From assembly GCA_047967505.1 (NCBI GenBank), contig CM106538.1: a stretch of DNA of 64,000 nucleotides; one strand, 5' to 3'. A model generated the notes under the pieces. The model did no database searches. It saw only the letters and a program-made list of their open reading frames with translations, and was not told the origin of the DNA. Of the stretch, positions 1 to 10,882 are shown one piece after another (positions within the stretch are counted from its first letter, which is position 1; each line of letters begins with the position of its first letter). Both the position numbers and the translations under genes were made by a program. This stretch comes from Dipteris shenzhenensis (lineage: Eukaryota; Polypodiophyta; Polypodiopsida; Gleicheniales).

Positions 1-446
1 ATGTTTTGAGCTATGTGACTAGATAGTGTCCTTTGATCCACGCCCACACGATGATAATAATGAGATGAAAGATTTCGATTTGACAAGTAATGTGAGATGA
101 AATATTTCAATTGCATTACTAATGTGAGACTAAAAGATTTTGATTAGTGAACATTTCGATTGAAGAACTAATGTGATACGAAAGATTTTGATTAGACAAC
201 TAATTTGAGACGAAAGATTTTGATTAGACAACTAACATGAGACTGAAGAATGATAAGGCCGAGCTCAATGAACTCAAATATTTCGATCACCAAACTAACA
301 TGAGACTGAAGATTGAGAAGGTCGGCCTCAATGAACTCTCTCCCTATTTAAATGCAGTGTAGACACAACTAAGAGCCCATTATCAAATCTAGCCGCAAAA
401 TTGTGTACACCGATCCACCTACTGCCGATCCACCTATAGCGAATAT

Positions 447-668
447 ATGGAATATCCAAATAACTTTGGAATTATTTTGTTCTACTTGAAAATGATGTTG
501 GATGGCATCCTCGCAGAAACAAACCCGGAGAAGGAGGAGGAAAATAGCTGCAAGGAGGACATGCTTCGGTGGTGGGTGTATTACTTGGAGTTAGAGACAG
601 TGAATATTAATTTCCCTGGCTATTGTTTTTCCTGCTCCTTTAATGTACTTGTCAAGCTCATGATGTAG
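447..668 (+). CDS. Small ORF of unknown function, conserved in the inverted copy
   Basis: A 73-codon frame. I do not recognise the product. It has an acidic patch (PEKEEENSCKED), an aromatic stretch (RWWVYYLE) and a cysteine/phenylalanine-rich segment. In the inverted copy near 51.75-51.98 kb the same frame can be followed for most of its length, with substitutions mainly at third positions or conservative, although that copy has a stop in the first third. This suggests the frame was once under selection. A TATA-like box lies about 95 bases upstream. It may be an exon or a transposon-borne ORF; no signal peptide or membrane segment is evident. Confidence 0.35.
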   Translation: MEYPNNFGIILFYLKMMLDGILAETNPEKEEENSCKEDMLRWWVYYLELETVNINFPGYCFSCSFNVLVKLMM

Positions 669-725
669 GTTTCTTTTGGCAAGACATGCTAGAGGCACAA
701 AGATGTATAGAGTGCAAAGACTAGG

Positions 726-914
726 ATGCAGAGGACCAAGGAGGAGTTACTATGGGCGCATAAGTTGGCAGAGTCAAGTAAGCAATGTGTAATCCGAGTG
801 TGTAAAGAGGTCTACCATTGTGCATCATATTGGCCTAAAGAGTGGCCTAAAGAGCTGGGAGATGCTTGCCATAGAGAGGCTGATAAGATAGTTGGGAATT
901 TGGAATTTCCTTGA
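726..914 (+). CDS. Second small conserved ORF, unknown product
   Basis: A 62-codon frame downstream of the previous ORF. It contains four cysteines and ends in the motif DKIVGNLEFP. The inverted copy (about 51,500-51,650, minus) keeps the same frame with changes such as VCKEV to VCEEV and ends with the same LEFP-stop, but has a stop in its N-terminal part. The left copy has a 12-base duplication giving WPKEWPKE; the right copy lacks it. It could be a second exon of one gene with 447-668, but no convincing intron joins them. Confidence 0.3.
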   Translation: MQRTKEELLWAHKLAESSKQCVIRVCKEVYHCASYWPKEWPKELGDACHREADKIVGNLEFP

Positions 915-1059
915 AAACGAAAAATGTCATTGTATTTTGAAACAATAAAAATCTTGCAGGCATTTCTTGGACTTGTGAACTTTCTCATGGTGCTTGAATA
1001 AATACCTGATTTTGTATCGACCTTCTTCCATGTTAGGACTTAAATGTTTTAAGTAGCCC

Positions 1060-1595
1060 GATGGTTGAAATCTGATGGTTAACGATAACTAGTCTAAATG
1101 GCACTAGCACTGTGTAACAAATTTTAGGATAGCATGGCAGTAGTGTAGGGATAGCATAGTAGTAATGCAAGATAAGTTATCGCTAGCATGGTGGTTTATT
1201 GCACTAGGATATTAACATCCATCAACATGGTGGTTTCCTTGTATTATTACAAGATGAATGGATTTGTAGGATGTGTGGATTTGTTGTGGGAAACCAGCGT
1301 AGTGGTTGTTGGGATATACTAAAAACAAGCATGGGATGAAATCTCACGGTTAACAAAATGATAAATAGTCTAAAGGGCACTAATTTTGTATAGCATTGTG
1401 CAACAAATTTTAGGATAGTACGGCAGTAGTGTAGGAATAGCATGGTAGTAGTGTAGGATAAGCTCTCACCAGCACGGTGGTTTGCTTCTATTATTACAAG
1501 AAGAATGGATTTGTAGGATGTGTGGATTTGTGAGGTAGTCGATAGAACGAGCGAGGAAAAGCGAGCGGGCCCAAAAAAGCGAGCGAGCTTTTCCA
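1060..1595 (+). repeat. About 300-bp tandem repeat, left block (about two units)
   Basis: Each unit runs through a recognisable order of blocks: AAATCT-ACGGTTAAC, CTAAAGGGCACTA, GCAACAAATTTTAGGATAGCA, GTAGGGATAGCATGGTAGTA, ATTAACAGCCACCA, GATGAATGGATTTGTAGGATGTG and GGTTGTTGGGATATACTAAAA. The same unit forms a longer array at 4,605-5,775 and an inverted block at 50,785-51,335. No coding potential is apparent. Confidence 0.8.
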
Positions 1596-1599
1596 CAAT

Positions 1600-2144
1600 T
1601 TCCTTATCGCGGTACTCAACATAACTTTGTGCAAACCACTATTTGGGAAGATTCTCAAAAATAAAACTTATGTTACTATGTGTAACTATACCAACATTGT
1701 GAATTATAGTCTACCTTAACTTCCAATTGGAGCCATACTCACATTATGCAACAATAGTATGTGGGTTTGAAAGAAACCAAATTTCCACTCCAAATCGGAT
1801 TCCATTATTGATACAACAATTCTTTTGCATTTGAAATAGGTCTTATTATCACAAGTCCTTCAATAATCAAAACAAATGCGTTGCTTGATATGTTGAACTT
1901 AGTAATGAAACATCACTTCACCCATATGCAGGGAAAAAAACTGTTTGTAGACTTCATAGCATGGGATTGCATCAACACTTATGACATTCAAAACGGTTCT
2001 TCTTATTAAAAGTGTTATCAACCATGAAAGAAGTGAATGTTTAAAAATAGTTCACCCGTATGTTGAAAAAACCCAACTGTCATTTATGACATTCAAAATT
2101 GCAACCATCCCGTAGTTCCTAGAGATTTTGCCCATACTTCCAAC
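1600..2144. other. Unassigned AT-rich DNA
   Basis: No reading frame, RNA gene or repeat that I can support. Low-complexity AT-rich sequence only. Confidence 0.5.
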
Positions 2145-2480
2145 CCCTTCCCTTCAACCACTAAGAGGTATCTAATAGTTTTGTAGAGCACTTGAGATAT
2201 CATCACCTCCTAATACAAAACCATTATTACTATTTATAGAACACTTGAGATATCATCACCTCTTAATACAAGACCATTCTTACTATTTGTAGAACACTTG
2301 AGATATCATCACTCCTTTCCTTCAGCCACTAAGAGGTACCTAATACTTTTGTAGAACACTTGAACCATTCTTACTATTTGTAGAACACTTGAGATATCAT
2401 CACCTCTTAATACAAAACCATTCTTACAATTTGTATAACACTTGAGATATCATCACCTCTTAATATAAGACTATTTTTAG
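2145..2480. repeat. Minisatellite with about 53-bp units
   Basis: At least five imperfect units of GTAGAACACTTGAGATATCA followed by TCACCTCTTAATACAAAACCATTCTTACTATTT. A larger repeat is superimposed: the CCACTAAGAGGTAYCTAATA block occurs near 2,158 and again near 2,325, so a segment of about 170 bp has been duplicated with its units. Confidence 0.85.
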
Positions 2481-3092
2481 TATATCAACCAAAAAAGTCA
2501 AAGGCATGACCAATGTATGGACATTGAATGTTCTTTAATAAGAATATATTTTTATCAAATGAATTTATGTCTATTATGCCAAAGTAGATGAAACAAATAA
2601 CAAGAAATCTATTCATTTTGTAATGCAAGAAATCTCTTGCTAGACTATATATATTGAGTGCAATGTTTTATGCATATCCTATCAAAGATATATGCAAAAC
2701 AAAAATCACTACAAACTATCAACCACATTTAAAAATGCAAGGAGTGTCCTCGAATCATATTAGATCATATTATTAAGAACATCATGATCTATACCTATCT
2801 TCTTGAACAATGTGTATCATAATTAAATTTCACATAAGAAGCTATTGAATGCTATTCATCCTAAAGCATGGCAAGTGACTTCTACATAAATAATAGTAGA
2901 ATTTGTACTTCATATTATAATAGATATCGCTTTAATTTGGAAAATATCACATGAGTGCATATATACATGAATCATATGGGTGTTTGAAAGGCTCAATAGC
3001 AAACTCATTACCATCCTAATCAACAAGATCCAATCGAGCTCTCTTGGCACTAGCAACCTACACAAGGGGCTCCCAACACTACCCTCAATCAA
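2481..3092. other. Unassigned AT-rich DNA
   Basis: No supported gene. An open frame on the minus strand at 2,910-3,263 runs across the 87-bp duplication and looks incidental. Confidence 0.5.
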
Positions 3093-3268
3093 AGTATTAT
3101 TATCAAAAGAGAAGCATGCATCCCATTTGTCAAGCATTCTCTGATGAGAGGTACAATACCACATCCCATCTCCATTCATAGTATTATTATCAAAAGAGAA
3201 GCATGCATGCCCATTTGTCAAGAATTCTATGATGAGAGGTGCAATAACACATCCCATCTCCATTCATA
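3093..3268. repeat. 87-bp tandem duplication
   Basis: The block beginning AGTATTATTATCAAAAGAGA and ending ATCCCATCTCCATTCAT occurs twice head to tail, the second starting at 3,180. The two units differ at only a handful of positions. Confidence 0.9.
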
Positions 3269-3611
3269 GGCCACCTAGAGGATACAAAAGGATCAAATTA
3301 CATTCAATGAAACTAGTGGATCTCTTGCTTTTTATTGAAAATGCATGGTGGATGATGCTCCAGGTTCCTTCTATACCTCAAGCCTGATAATGAGTCCACT
3401 AGTTACTCATTTGTTGTATATTTAGCTTCTCAAAGATAAGTTCAATATATACATTAAATATTGGAGGTGTATGGCCTAAATGCATCATAAAACCAAGTAT
3501 ATTTGATCTCTTGAATCACACAATGATTCAAGGAGTTTATCTTCTCCTTCTTATTTAGGTAACCATGTAGAATTTTATCTAGAACAACACACAATGATCC
3601 ACTCCAATAAT

Positions 3612-4110
3612 TGCATGCAAACAGAGATTCCATGTATTTTGGGACCATTTTGCACTGCATATTAATACTTGGTCTCTACCACCCCTCAATATTTATGATG
3701 AGATATGGATATGACCTTGGAATAGTGTAGATGAGCTTGAGTACTACAATTTTGGTTCTTACATCATCTCGATCAAAGGTCTGTAGAAAAAGTTATGGCC
3801 TCTACAAGCGAGATTTTGGGCCTTCTAGGACCATTCTGCACCGCGTATTAATACACGGCCTCTACGAACCCTCAAGCTTAATGTTGGAATATGAACTTCT
3901 AGTGGCGTAGATGAGCTTGATTACTACAATTTTGGTTTTTAAATCATCTCGATCGGAGGTCTGTAGCAAGAGTTATGGCCTCTGTAAGCAGAGATTCCGA
4001 GCCTTCTAGGACCATCTTTGCACAACAGATTAATATGCTATCTCTACCACCCATCAAGTTCCATGTTGAAATTTTACCTTGAAGTGGTGTAGAGGATAAG
4101 CTGTACATAA
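3612..4110. repeat. About 180-bp tandem repeat, three diverged units
   Basis: Units share GTGTAGATGAGCTTGA-TACTACAATTTTGGTT, CATCTCGATC-AAGGTCTGTAG and AGTTATGGCCTCT, then CCTTCTAGGACCAT and CTCTACCACCC-TCAA. AGTTATGGCC-type repeats are common inside plant gypsy-type retrotransposons, so this may be non-coding debris of one. That origin is an inference. Confidence 0.7.
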
Positions 4111-4604
4111 CTATGGATTCTAAGTAAATTTTTAAAAAATTGGATATCCTTAAAATAATACAAAATAATTCCCTCTAGTTTTTAATTTTATTTATGATGC
4201 AAAAGGCAAAGGAAAAATGTATTTTCAGAGTCATGCAAAGTGGGGTAAAAAGAGAAGAGGTTATGAGAAAAACATAAAGAATTGAGGTCTTTTGATGCCG
4301 CTACCATTTGTTCTAAATGAGGAATAGGTGTAAAGAAATAGAGATTCCACTCCTAGAGGCAAGAGGTAATAAAGAAAGGTAGCTACAATAGGCAATAGGA
4401 GGCCAGGAGGCAAGACAGGCGCCAACAACTTTCAATAAAGATTTTATATGTTTGAGCAAAGGAGGAGGAAAGTTAGACTTTGGTTATATTGATTGAGCTT
4501 CAATTAAATTTGTGAATTAATAATGTCTCATATAATGGATGGTTTGCTCATTTTTCATCACTCGGTTCAATTATTTTGCTCGCTTATTTCCGCTCGCTTT
4601 GTGG
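4111..4604. other. Unassigned DNA between repeats
   Basis: No gene or structured repeat seen. It leads directly into the 300-bp tandem array. Confidence 0.5.
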
Positions 4605-5775
4605 TAATCCTCTGGATTCGTTATGGGAAACCAATGCGGTGGTTGTTGGCATATACTAAAAACAAGCATGGGATGAAATCTAACGGTTAACAAAACAATA
4701 AACAGTGTAAAGGGCTCTGATTTAGTATAGCACTGTGCAATAAATTTTAGGATAGCACGGCAGTAGTGTAGGGATAGCATGGTAGTAGTGCAAAATTAGT
4801 GCAGGATAAGTTATCGCCAGTGCGGTGGTTGGTTGCATTAGAATATTAACAGCCACCAGCATGGTGGTTTGTTCTATTATAACAAGATGAATGGATTTGT
4901 AGGATGTGTGGATACATTTTGGGAAACCAATGCAGTGGTTCTTAGGATATACTAAAAAAAATCATGGGATGAAATCAGACGGTTAACGAAACAATAAACA
5001 ATCTAAAGGGCACTAGTTTAGTATAGTATTGTGTAATAAATTTTAGGATAGCACGATAGTAGTGTAGGGATAGCATGGTAGTAATGCAGGATAAGTTATC
5101 GCCAATGCAATGGTTTGCACTAGGACATTAACAGCCACCAGTGCAATGGTTTGCTTCTATTATTACAAGATGAATGGTTTGCACTACGACATTAACAGCC
5201 ACCAGTGCAATGGTTTGTAGGATATGTGTATTTGTTATGAGAAACCAGTGCGGTGGTTGTTGGGATATACTAAAAACAAGCATGGGATGAAATCTAACGG
5301 TTAACAAAATGATAAATAGTTTAAAGGACACTTATTTAGTATAGCACTATGCAACAAATTTTAGGATAGCATGGCAGTAGTGTAGTAATACCATGGTAGT
5401 AGTGCAAGATAAGCTCTCGGCAGCACGGTGGTTGGTTGCAGTAGGATATTAACAACCACCAGCATGGTGATTTGCTTCTATTATTACAAGATGAATGTAT
5501 TTGTAGGATGTGTGGATTTGTTATGGGAAACTAGTGTGGTGGTTGTTGGGATATACTAAAAACAAGCATGCAATGAAATCTAACGGTTAAGGAAATGATA
5601 AACAGTGTAAAAGGCAGCACTGATTTAGTATAGCACTATGCAATAAATTTTAGGATAGCATGGTAGTAGTGTAGGGATAGCACGGTAGTAGTGCATGATT
5701 AGTTATTGCCAGTGCGGTGGTTGGTTGCACTAGGATATTAACAGCCACCAACGTGGTGGTTTGTTTCTATTAACC
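4605..5775 (+). repeat. About 300-bp tandem repeat, main array (about four units)
   Basis: The GGGAAACCA-GTGGTTGTTGGGATATACT block recurs near 4,625, 4,920, 5,239 and 5,525, giving spacings of about 286-319 bp. Units contain self-complementary words such as CCACCAGCATGGTGG, so each can form short hairpins. A partial inner duplication of the TGCACTA-GACATTAACAGCCACCAGTG block occurs near 5,115-5,215. Confidence 0.85.
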
Positions 5776-6060
5776 ATGCTGGTTTAGGACAATCACATCA
5801 CTGGTGATTGATCTGAAGTAGCCATGGTTGCATTATGTACCAACCACCAGGATGGTTTAGTAAAATAACAATATATTGTGAAATATATTGATGTTAATTT
5901 ATGCTCAACCATGCCACCGAGTTGGACAACAACTAATGTCTATTCAACCACAGTGATTCAGGACAATCACATATCTAGTGATTGAGCTGAACCAACCTAC
6001 AATTGCATGATGTTCCAACCACTAGGCTGGTTTAGGACAATCACATTTAGTCCAAGCCTT
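5776..6060. repeat. Degenerate repeat with GGACAATCACAT units
   Basis: The word GGACAATCACAT recurs near 5,787, 5,957 and 6,039, each near CCAACCAC-AGG-TGGTTTA and GTGATTGA-CTGAA. It adjoins the 300-bp array and shares its ACCACCAGG/GGTGGTTT vocabulary, so it may be a diverged relative. Confidence 0.6.
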
Positions 6061-6149
6061 GTGTAAGAAATGAAACAAGCAAACTATCCCAAAGCTCAAT
6101 CACAAACAACCACCAGACTGCTTTAGGCTCCACTAACCTGTGTTGTATC

Positions 6150-6808
6150 TGTAAGAAAACGATACAATGTATGTGCTCAATAGATAACAGGATCTCGTAT
6201 GCAAGAGAGAAAAGAAGATAGTATGGACAATCAAAAATTTTATTACTATAAAACTGATACAATAGATGGCGCTACCTCCCAGCCGTGCGCTTCTATGTGA
6301 GAAGCTTCGATGGCATGCTGGAAACAGTAGAGGACAGAGGCTGGATGCTAAGGAATCATGGTTGTTGTAGCCAGTGATGATAATGGGCTTCACGGGCATG
6401 CTCTTACATAGCCACTAGCCGTAGTCGGCTAGACCCAATTGGGATACTGAGCCAGTTGGCCCAAAACGATCGATTGGAGGTCGAAATAGGCCACTGATCA
6501 CACGATAGAACCGTGGCATAGAATAGAGCAACTAACCTACGGTCTCCATTTGGCCCAGAGCCATCCCAGATCATCTGGGGCTCCAAACAAGCCCCGCAAC
6601 CTAAGAGTGGGCTCTGCCCGGGGAAATGCTCTGTCTACCCTTAGTGCGGTCAATCATGGGATGCCTTCCCGCACTTGCATTTAGCATAGTTGGCAATGTG
6701 CCAACTCTGTCTGAAGCCGTCCAGCCACACATGGCCCCCATCTAGTGTCCAAACCAATACCTACCGGATAATCGAGCTACTCAAATGCCTTCTCCTCATA
6801 TGGGGGGA
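6150..6808 (-). mobile_element. Copia family-1 LTR, right end truncated
   Basis: The sequence aligns end to end with the LTR at 15,701-16,371, beginning TGTAAGAAAAC and running to CTCATATGGGGGG, but it lacks the final CTTACA. By eye the first 48 bases differ at about six positions, which argues for an old or separate insertion rather than the partner LTR of the element at 13-16 kb. The flanking 5-mers of the two LTRs (GTATC left of this one, AGTAG right of the other) do not match. Its right edge is where LINE-like sequence begins. Confidence 0.8.
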
Positions 6809-8391
6809 CTCTTCGGAGGATTCCTCCTTCCTCTCGAGAAGAGATTGATAGGCAACCCATCATGTGGGATGACAGTATTTTAAATGATCATGGCAGACCA
6901 CTAGGTGCCTCACTCTACATGCAGTGGTCTAGGTGGGAGAGGGGACCTGCATCTTCTATGGGGTCTTGGAAAGCTTTCCGCAGGCTTTCAGAGGAGACCA
7001 AATCAAGGTTGACAGGACATCTCAGAGGGAGTGCAGGGAGGATCTTCCAGATTGAGGCAGCCCTTCCAGAGGTTTGGGTAGACATAGATGATATGCCACT
7101 CACTTCCTCCACTTGAGCAGATCCTTTTTCGAGAGGCGGTGTTCCGCTTTAGGTTTTGGCCTTTCGAGGTGCACAGGAGGATGCTTTGGTTTTTAGTGTC
7201 CAGGATGGTGGCAGATTGCTCAGGTCCATAGAGGACATCTTGCTTGAGTCTGCTTTTCAACCTATCAGGGTTGTAGGTCTATTGGTGCAGGGATCAGATT
7301 CAAAGTGGTTCCTAGACCCAGACCCCCGGCTACTCTCCACTAGGTCTTGGAGGCTCTAGCTTTATGGGGGAGTTCCCATCAGGTATTTACAGTGGGACCC
7401 CAGAGAGTGGGAGTGGATTGACACAGGGCATCGAGAGAAGAGCATCCCCTTCTTTCGTTACATGGTCAGTAATGCCAGGAGATATCAGCTCAGTAATAGA
7501 GGTTGGAGACCTTCCAGAGTTCCTCATTGGGAGACTTTTGATATCACTGCGGATCTACAGAGGTGCTTCTAGAGGAGACTCTGGAAATCCCACAGGAATA
7601 GAAAGATCACTATCTTCTTTTGGCTTTCTATCCATGGTGGGATTGCAGTGAACCTTTGGAGGTCCAGGTTCAGAGCCGACCCTACTTGCCCTCAATGCCT
7701 TTCTGCTTTGGAGACTATTCAGCATTGCTTATGGGATTGCAGACAGGCGAGGATTATTTGGATGGGGGTAGCCAGGATTTTCAGTCACTTTGCCCACTCC
7801 CCATTTTTTATGACATGGGGCTCAGTGGCTTGGCTTTCTCTTACAGGACCTCAGGTTTTTTATGAGAGAGTTGACTCCTCTCGGGCCATTTTGGTTCGAC
7901 GTCATCGGACTGAGTCCTGTTCATTGGATGTGGTACCACACCTTCCTTTTACAGCTGTACATGCCTCTGTGGATACTTCTTGGGAGATTCTAGTGAGCAT
8001 AGCATCCTAGCATATCTGGAGAGCCAGATGCACAGAGGCTTTGGAGGGTACTCAGGTTCATCCCTCGCACACATTGGCTAGTATCTGGACAGTATCTGGA
8101 CAGACACCGTACATACTTTGATGGCCGTATGGATGGGTATGTAGGGAGACTCCCATGCAGGCTCAGCTAGGAGGGCTTCTTTCTTCAGGGAATGGAAGGA
8201 TTCTCCTTTCTTCTCTGAGACTACTACAGGGTTGAGGTGGCACTTTTAGCCTCAGCCTTGGTTGTTTTCCACCTCACTTTGAGGGGGTTTTTATTTATCC
8301 TTATGATTTCATGATGTATTCCACTTTGAGCTTGCTCTCGCGGGTTTTTCCTCTTACTTAATAGAAGTCTTTTTCTTGGAAAAAAAAAAAA
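6809..8391 (+). mobile_element. 5'-truncated LINE (non-LTR retrotransposon)
   Basis: The segment ends in a run of 12 A residues at 8,380-8,391. It encodes the C-terminal part of a LINE ORF2, including a reverse-transcriptase-associated zinc-binding domain (next entry). Reverse transcriptase and endonuclease domains are absent, as expected for 5' truncation. The left edge abuts the truncated Copia LTR. I could not identify a convincing target-site duplication. Confidence 0.75.
7390..8010 (+). pseudogene. LINE ORF2 C-terminal fragment with zf-RVT domain
   Basis: Reading from 7,390, the frame is open to 8,010 apart from one in-frame stop near 7,567. The motif order is that of the zinc-binding domain downstream of reverse transcriptase in plant L1-type LINEs: PREWEW, a KSHRNRKITIFFWL block, then a CPQC-x11-HCLWDC cysteine/histidine motif around residues 96-114. 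An upstream open stretch at 6,862-7,095 in another frame (motif GRIFQIEAALPEVW) probably belongs to the same protein, separated by frameshifts. It is non-functional. Confidence 0.75.
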
Positions 8392-9422
8392 CTTGTCTAG
8401 AAAAAGCATCTATAAGGCGCTACCTCAGTTTGATAGTTGGTAGTGGTGTCAAGATCATTCCATCCAAAAAAGATAAGGTGTTTCTCTTGTGTTTCCAAAC
8501 ACCTATGTTGTCAGCCATGTACATGGATGAGCCCTTTTGCCGGAACTCATCAACCATGCAGTGATATTCACAGTGCTTCATCGGGACAAAAGATAGCTAG
8601 AATGACAGCAAAAGAAAGGGTCAAACACCCAAAAGAGATAGTCCAAAGGGAAAGAGAAACCAAATTTGGAGTATTTATAGTAGCTCAATCCCCATTGAGA
8701 GAGGTGCATCCATAGTTGTAAGCTGGTCCACCTAGCCTCTGGTAGCCTTGGTCACTGCATCAATGTTGACAACTGCAAAGGCAATCATTGTGACTTCAAT
8801 AGAGGAAGTACTTCACTTGGGGCTATTGTGACTTTGGAAATGAATTCACTGATCGTTTTTTTGGTAGAAACTTGATTTTGCATGGTAATAGTTCAGCTTT
8901 TATGATGGTGATGGTAGCATCAACATATAGGGACAGATCACAAGTTCCATGATCATTGTGATTCTTTGGTCGTAGAACAGGTCCCTCTATGTGCAAGAAG
9001 GCATCAACTCCTATAGAATTTGAAAATATTGATAAGAAGAACTCTAGAATGACCAAAGTAATGGTCTCCTCTATTGTTTCATCAATGAGATCAATCTTCA
9101 ACAACTTAGCCCAAGAACCCTTTGCTAGCATGAAAGCTGTTGTACTTGACCAAAACCTTGCCTTCAAAAGCAAATCTAGGAACATTGTCTGAAAGCTGTT
9201 TTATTTTGAGAATAGGGAATGCTTCATATGATTTCCAAGGCTAGATACTCTCGACAATAGCTGTGTCAACAACATCTGTGTCGCTAAAGGTTTGGTCAAT
9301 CTACAATTCACTAGGAGCAATGAATGACTCTACAATAGATTTTACATTTTTTGCATGCATTCAAAGTCTTAGACATAGCAAAGCAAAGGTTTACCAGGGT
9401 TGAAGTCATTGCTTATGAAAAA
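8392..9422. other. Unassigned DNA with unrecognised ORFs
   Basis: The longest frame is 120 codons on the minus strand (8,823-9,185), with a 67-codon frame opposite it. Neither shows a motif I know. The region ends at an inverted-terminal element. Confidence 0.4.
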
Positions 9423-9430
9423 GTGTTCAC

Positions 9431-9676
9431 CTCAGGGGGGTCACTCATCATATGTAACCCTATCACGTGAGTTCAACAGAAGGATATTTTTTATTTATAA
9501 AATTTACAGAAATAAATATACATAAGGGAACTATTAAAATAGTTTTGGAAAAAATTTACAGTTTTGTATAGAAAAGGGGTACATTTTATGAATGAAAAAT
9601 TTACAGATAAGGGATTTTAGAAATAGGCCATGAACGCATGTGGTATAGAGGGTTTATATATAGTGACCCCCCCGAG
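9431..9676 (+). mobile_element. Small inverted-terminal element, family A copy 1 (246 bp)
   Basis: It begins CTCAGGGGGGTCACT and ends AGTGACCCCCCCGAG, an inverted repeat of about 15 bp. Flanking 8-mers are GTGTTCAC (9,423-9,430) and GTTTTCAC (9,677-9,684), 7 of 8 identical. The interior is AT-rich, with TATCACGTGAG near the left end and GCATGTGGTATAG near the right. It has no ORF. Two further copies lie at 17,214-17,460 (inverted) and 63,465-63,710. It behaves as a MITE-like non-autonomous DNA transposon; the superfamily is not assignable from sequence alone. Confidence 0.9.
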
Positions 9677-9684
9677 GTTTTCAC

Positions 9685-10224
9685 CTTCTTTTATTGTAGC
9701 ATGTCTCTACTTGAATGCATTAGCAAGTTTCATAACTCGCCTATAGCCGGGGTATAATCCATACCTATTTAGACTTCATCTCCTTGAAGTAAGCCTTTGA
9801 GGAGATATGGGAGAACTAGAATCTTCTTTTGGAAGGGTAGATTCCAATTCAAAGGCAATGCAAGCATCCGTACTTGTTTTAGATGGAGTGGTCAAGAACC
9901 TATCAGATTCTGATAAGAAAAGTGGTCATATGTAAGTTCTTAAAGTTTGTAATATAAGATAGGCTTCTCTAAGAAACCTACCATAATTATGTCCATTGGT
10001 TGGACATCATCAAAGACTTATAGCTTCTATTCTACCATGTAATCTTGATCTTTTTAATGATCCATAATTTAAAGCAAACTACAAGGAGTGCATACATTGA
10101 ATAGCTTCAGCCTAACATCTAGTACCGAGTTGCTATTTTGACTAGCTTAGAAACCCTAAGGAAATGTCAAATACTACCACTAAGATTGCCCTTAATTATT
10201 CATGCTTAAAAAGAACACAATAAG
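9685..10224. other. Unassigned DNA
   Basis: No gene or repeat that I can support. Confidence 0.4.
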
Positions 10225-10232
10225 ACGTCGCA

Positions 10233-10491
10233 CTCAGGGAGTTCACCTTTAAAAAATTTAGTGTACCACATGCATTCAAAAGGAGAGGTATTTTATTTCA
10301 ATTTTTGGGAAAATTTTAACAAGGTTACAATAACAGGAGAGGTTTTTTTATTCAATTTTTAAAAAAAAATCCATTAGTTCATAAGTAAATAGGGGTGGTT
10401 TTATTAGGGAGACAAATTTAGTTGAGGGGTTTTTTTAATACCCCATGAACACACGTGACATGTAGGGGTTCTTAGTAGTGCACCCCCTGAT
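10233..10491 (+). mobile_element. Small inverted-terminal element, family B copy 1 (259 bp)
   Basis: Ends are CTCAGGGAGTTCAC and GTGCACCCCCTGAT, matching as inverted repeats at 11 of 14 positions. Flanks are ACGTCGCA (10,225-10,232) and ACGTCACA (10,492-10,499), 7 of 8 identical. The subterminal words CCACATGCATTCAAAAGG and GAACACACGTGACATG resemble those of family A. It aligns in reverse orientation with 56,673-56,942 over most of its length (for example CCATTAGTTCATAAGTAAA). No ORF. Confidence 0.8.
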
Positions 10492-10499
10492 ACGTCACA

Positions 10500-10882
10500 C
10501 AAGCAAAGCCAACTGTAAGAAATGATCATTTTTTGTTGTTCTTTCTCAAAGGAACGAATCAAGTGCTTCTACAACAGTTCACATGCTCTACCCTCATGTT
10601 CATTTTAAAGTCTTCTTCCCAGATTTGCAAAGAAATTTTGGAATCAACAAGTATTAGCAGAATGGAAAGTTAGCTTGAGAAAAATCTAGTCCTACAACAT
10701 CATTTCTACATCTGCTTCATTATGTCTCAATTTTCAGTATTAAGAGGCTCTCAAAATTCTTTGTAGGGTGTCCTTTCAAGAAAGAATTTCAACAAGAGCT
10801 TTGTAAAAATGGTGCATTTAAAAATGCATTTGTCCAGAAAACAAATTACTGAAAGAAATTTGTAAAACATTATGGAAGTCCT
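10500..10882. other. Unassigned DNA
   Basis: No supported feature. Confidence 0.4.

Larger units (their letters stand above)
1..1030 (+). repeat. Left copy of a long dispersed inverted repeat
   Basis: This stretch reappears as its reverse complement at about 51,380-52,245, near the other end of the window. Shared landmarks include a GATGATAATAATGAGA-like start, a purine-rich stretch around 520-560 and the block near 900-1,000 followed by the same 300-bp repeat. The left copy has an extra 150 bp or so (about 240-400) with short repeats of the form ACTAA-ATGAGACTGAA and a TATA-like CTATTTAAATG at about 345-356. Two short reading frames inside keep their frame between the copies and are listed separately. 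Whether this is a duplicated gene region or part of a mobile element is not clear. Confidence 0.7.

Noticed and set aside
2145-2480. CRISPR-like array.
   Set aside because: Units are contiguous minisatellite repeats without unique spacers, in a plant nuclear context.
8823-9185. 120-codon minus-strand ORF as a gene.
   Set aside because: No recognisable domain and an open frame on the other strand over the same bases; evidence is insufficient for a CDS call.
9431-9676. Reading family A as a Helitron-derived or LTR remnant.
   Set aside because: It has terminal inverted repeats and 8-bp target duplications, which Helitrons lack and LTR elements do not show (4-6 bp duplications, TG/CA ends).
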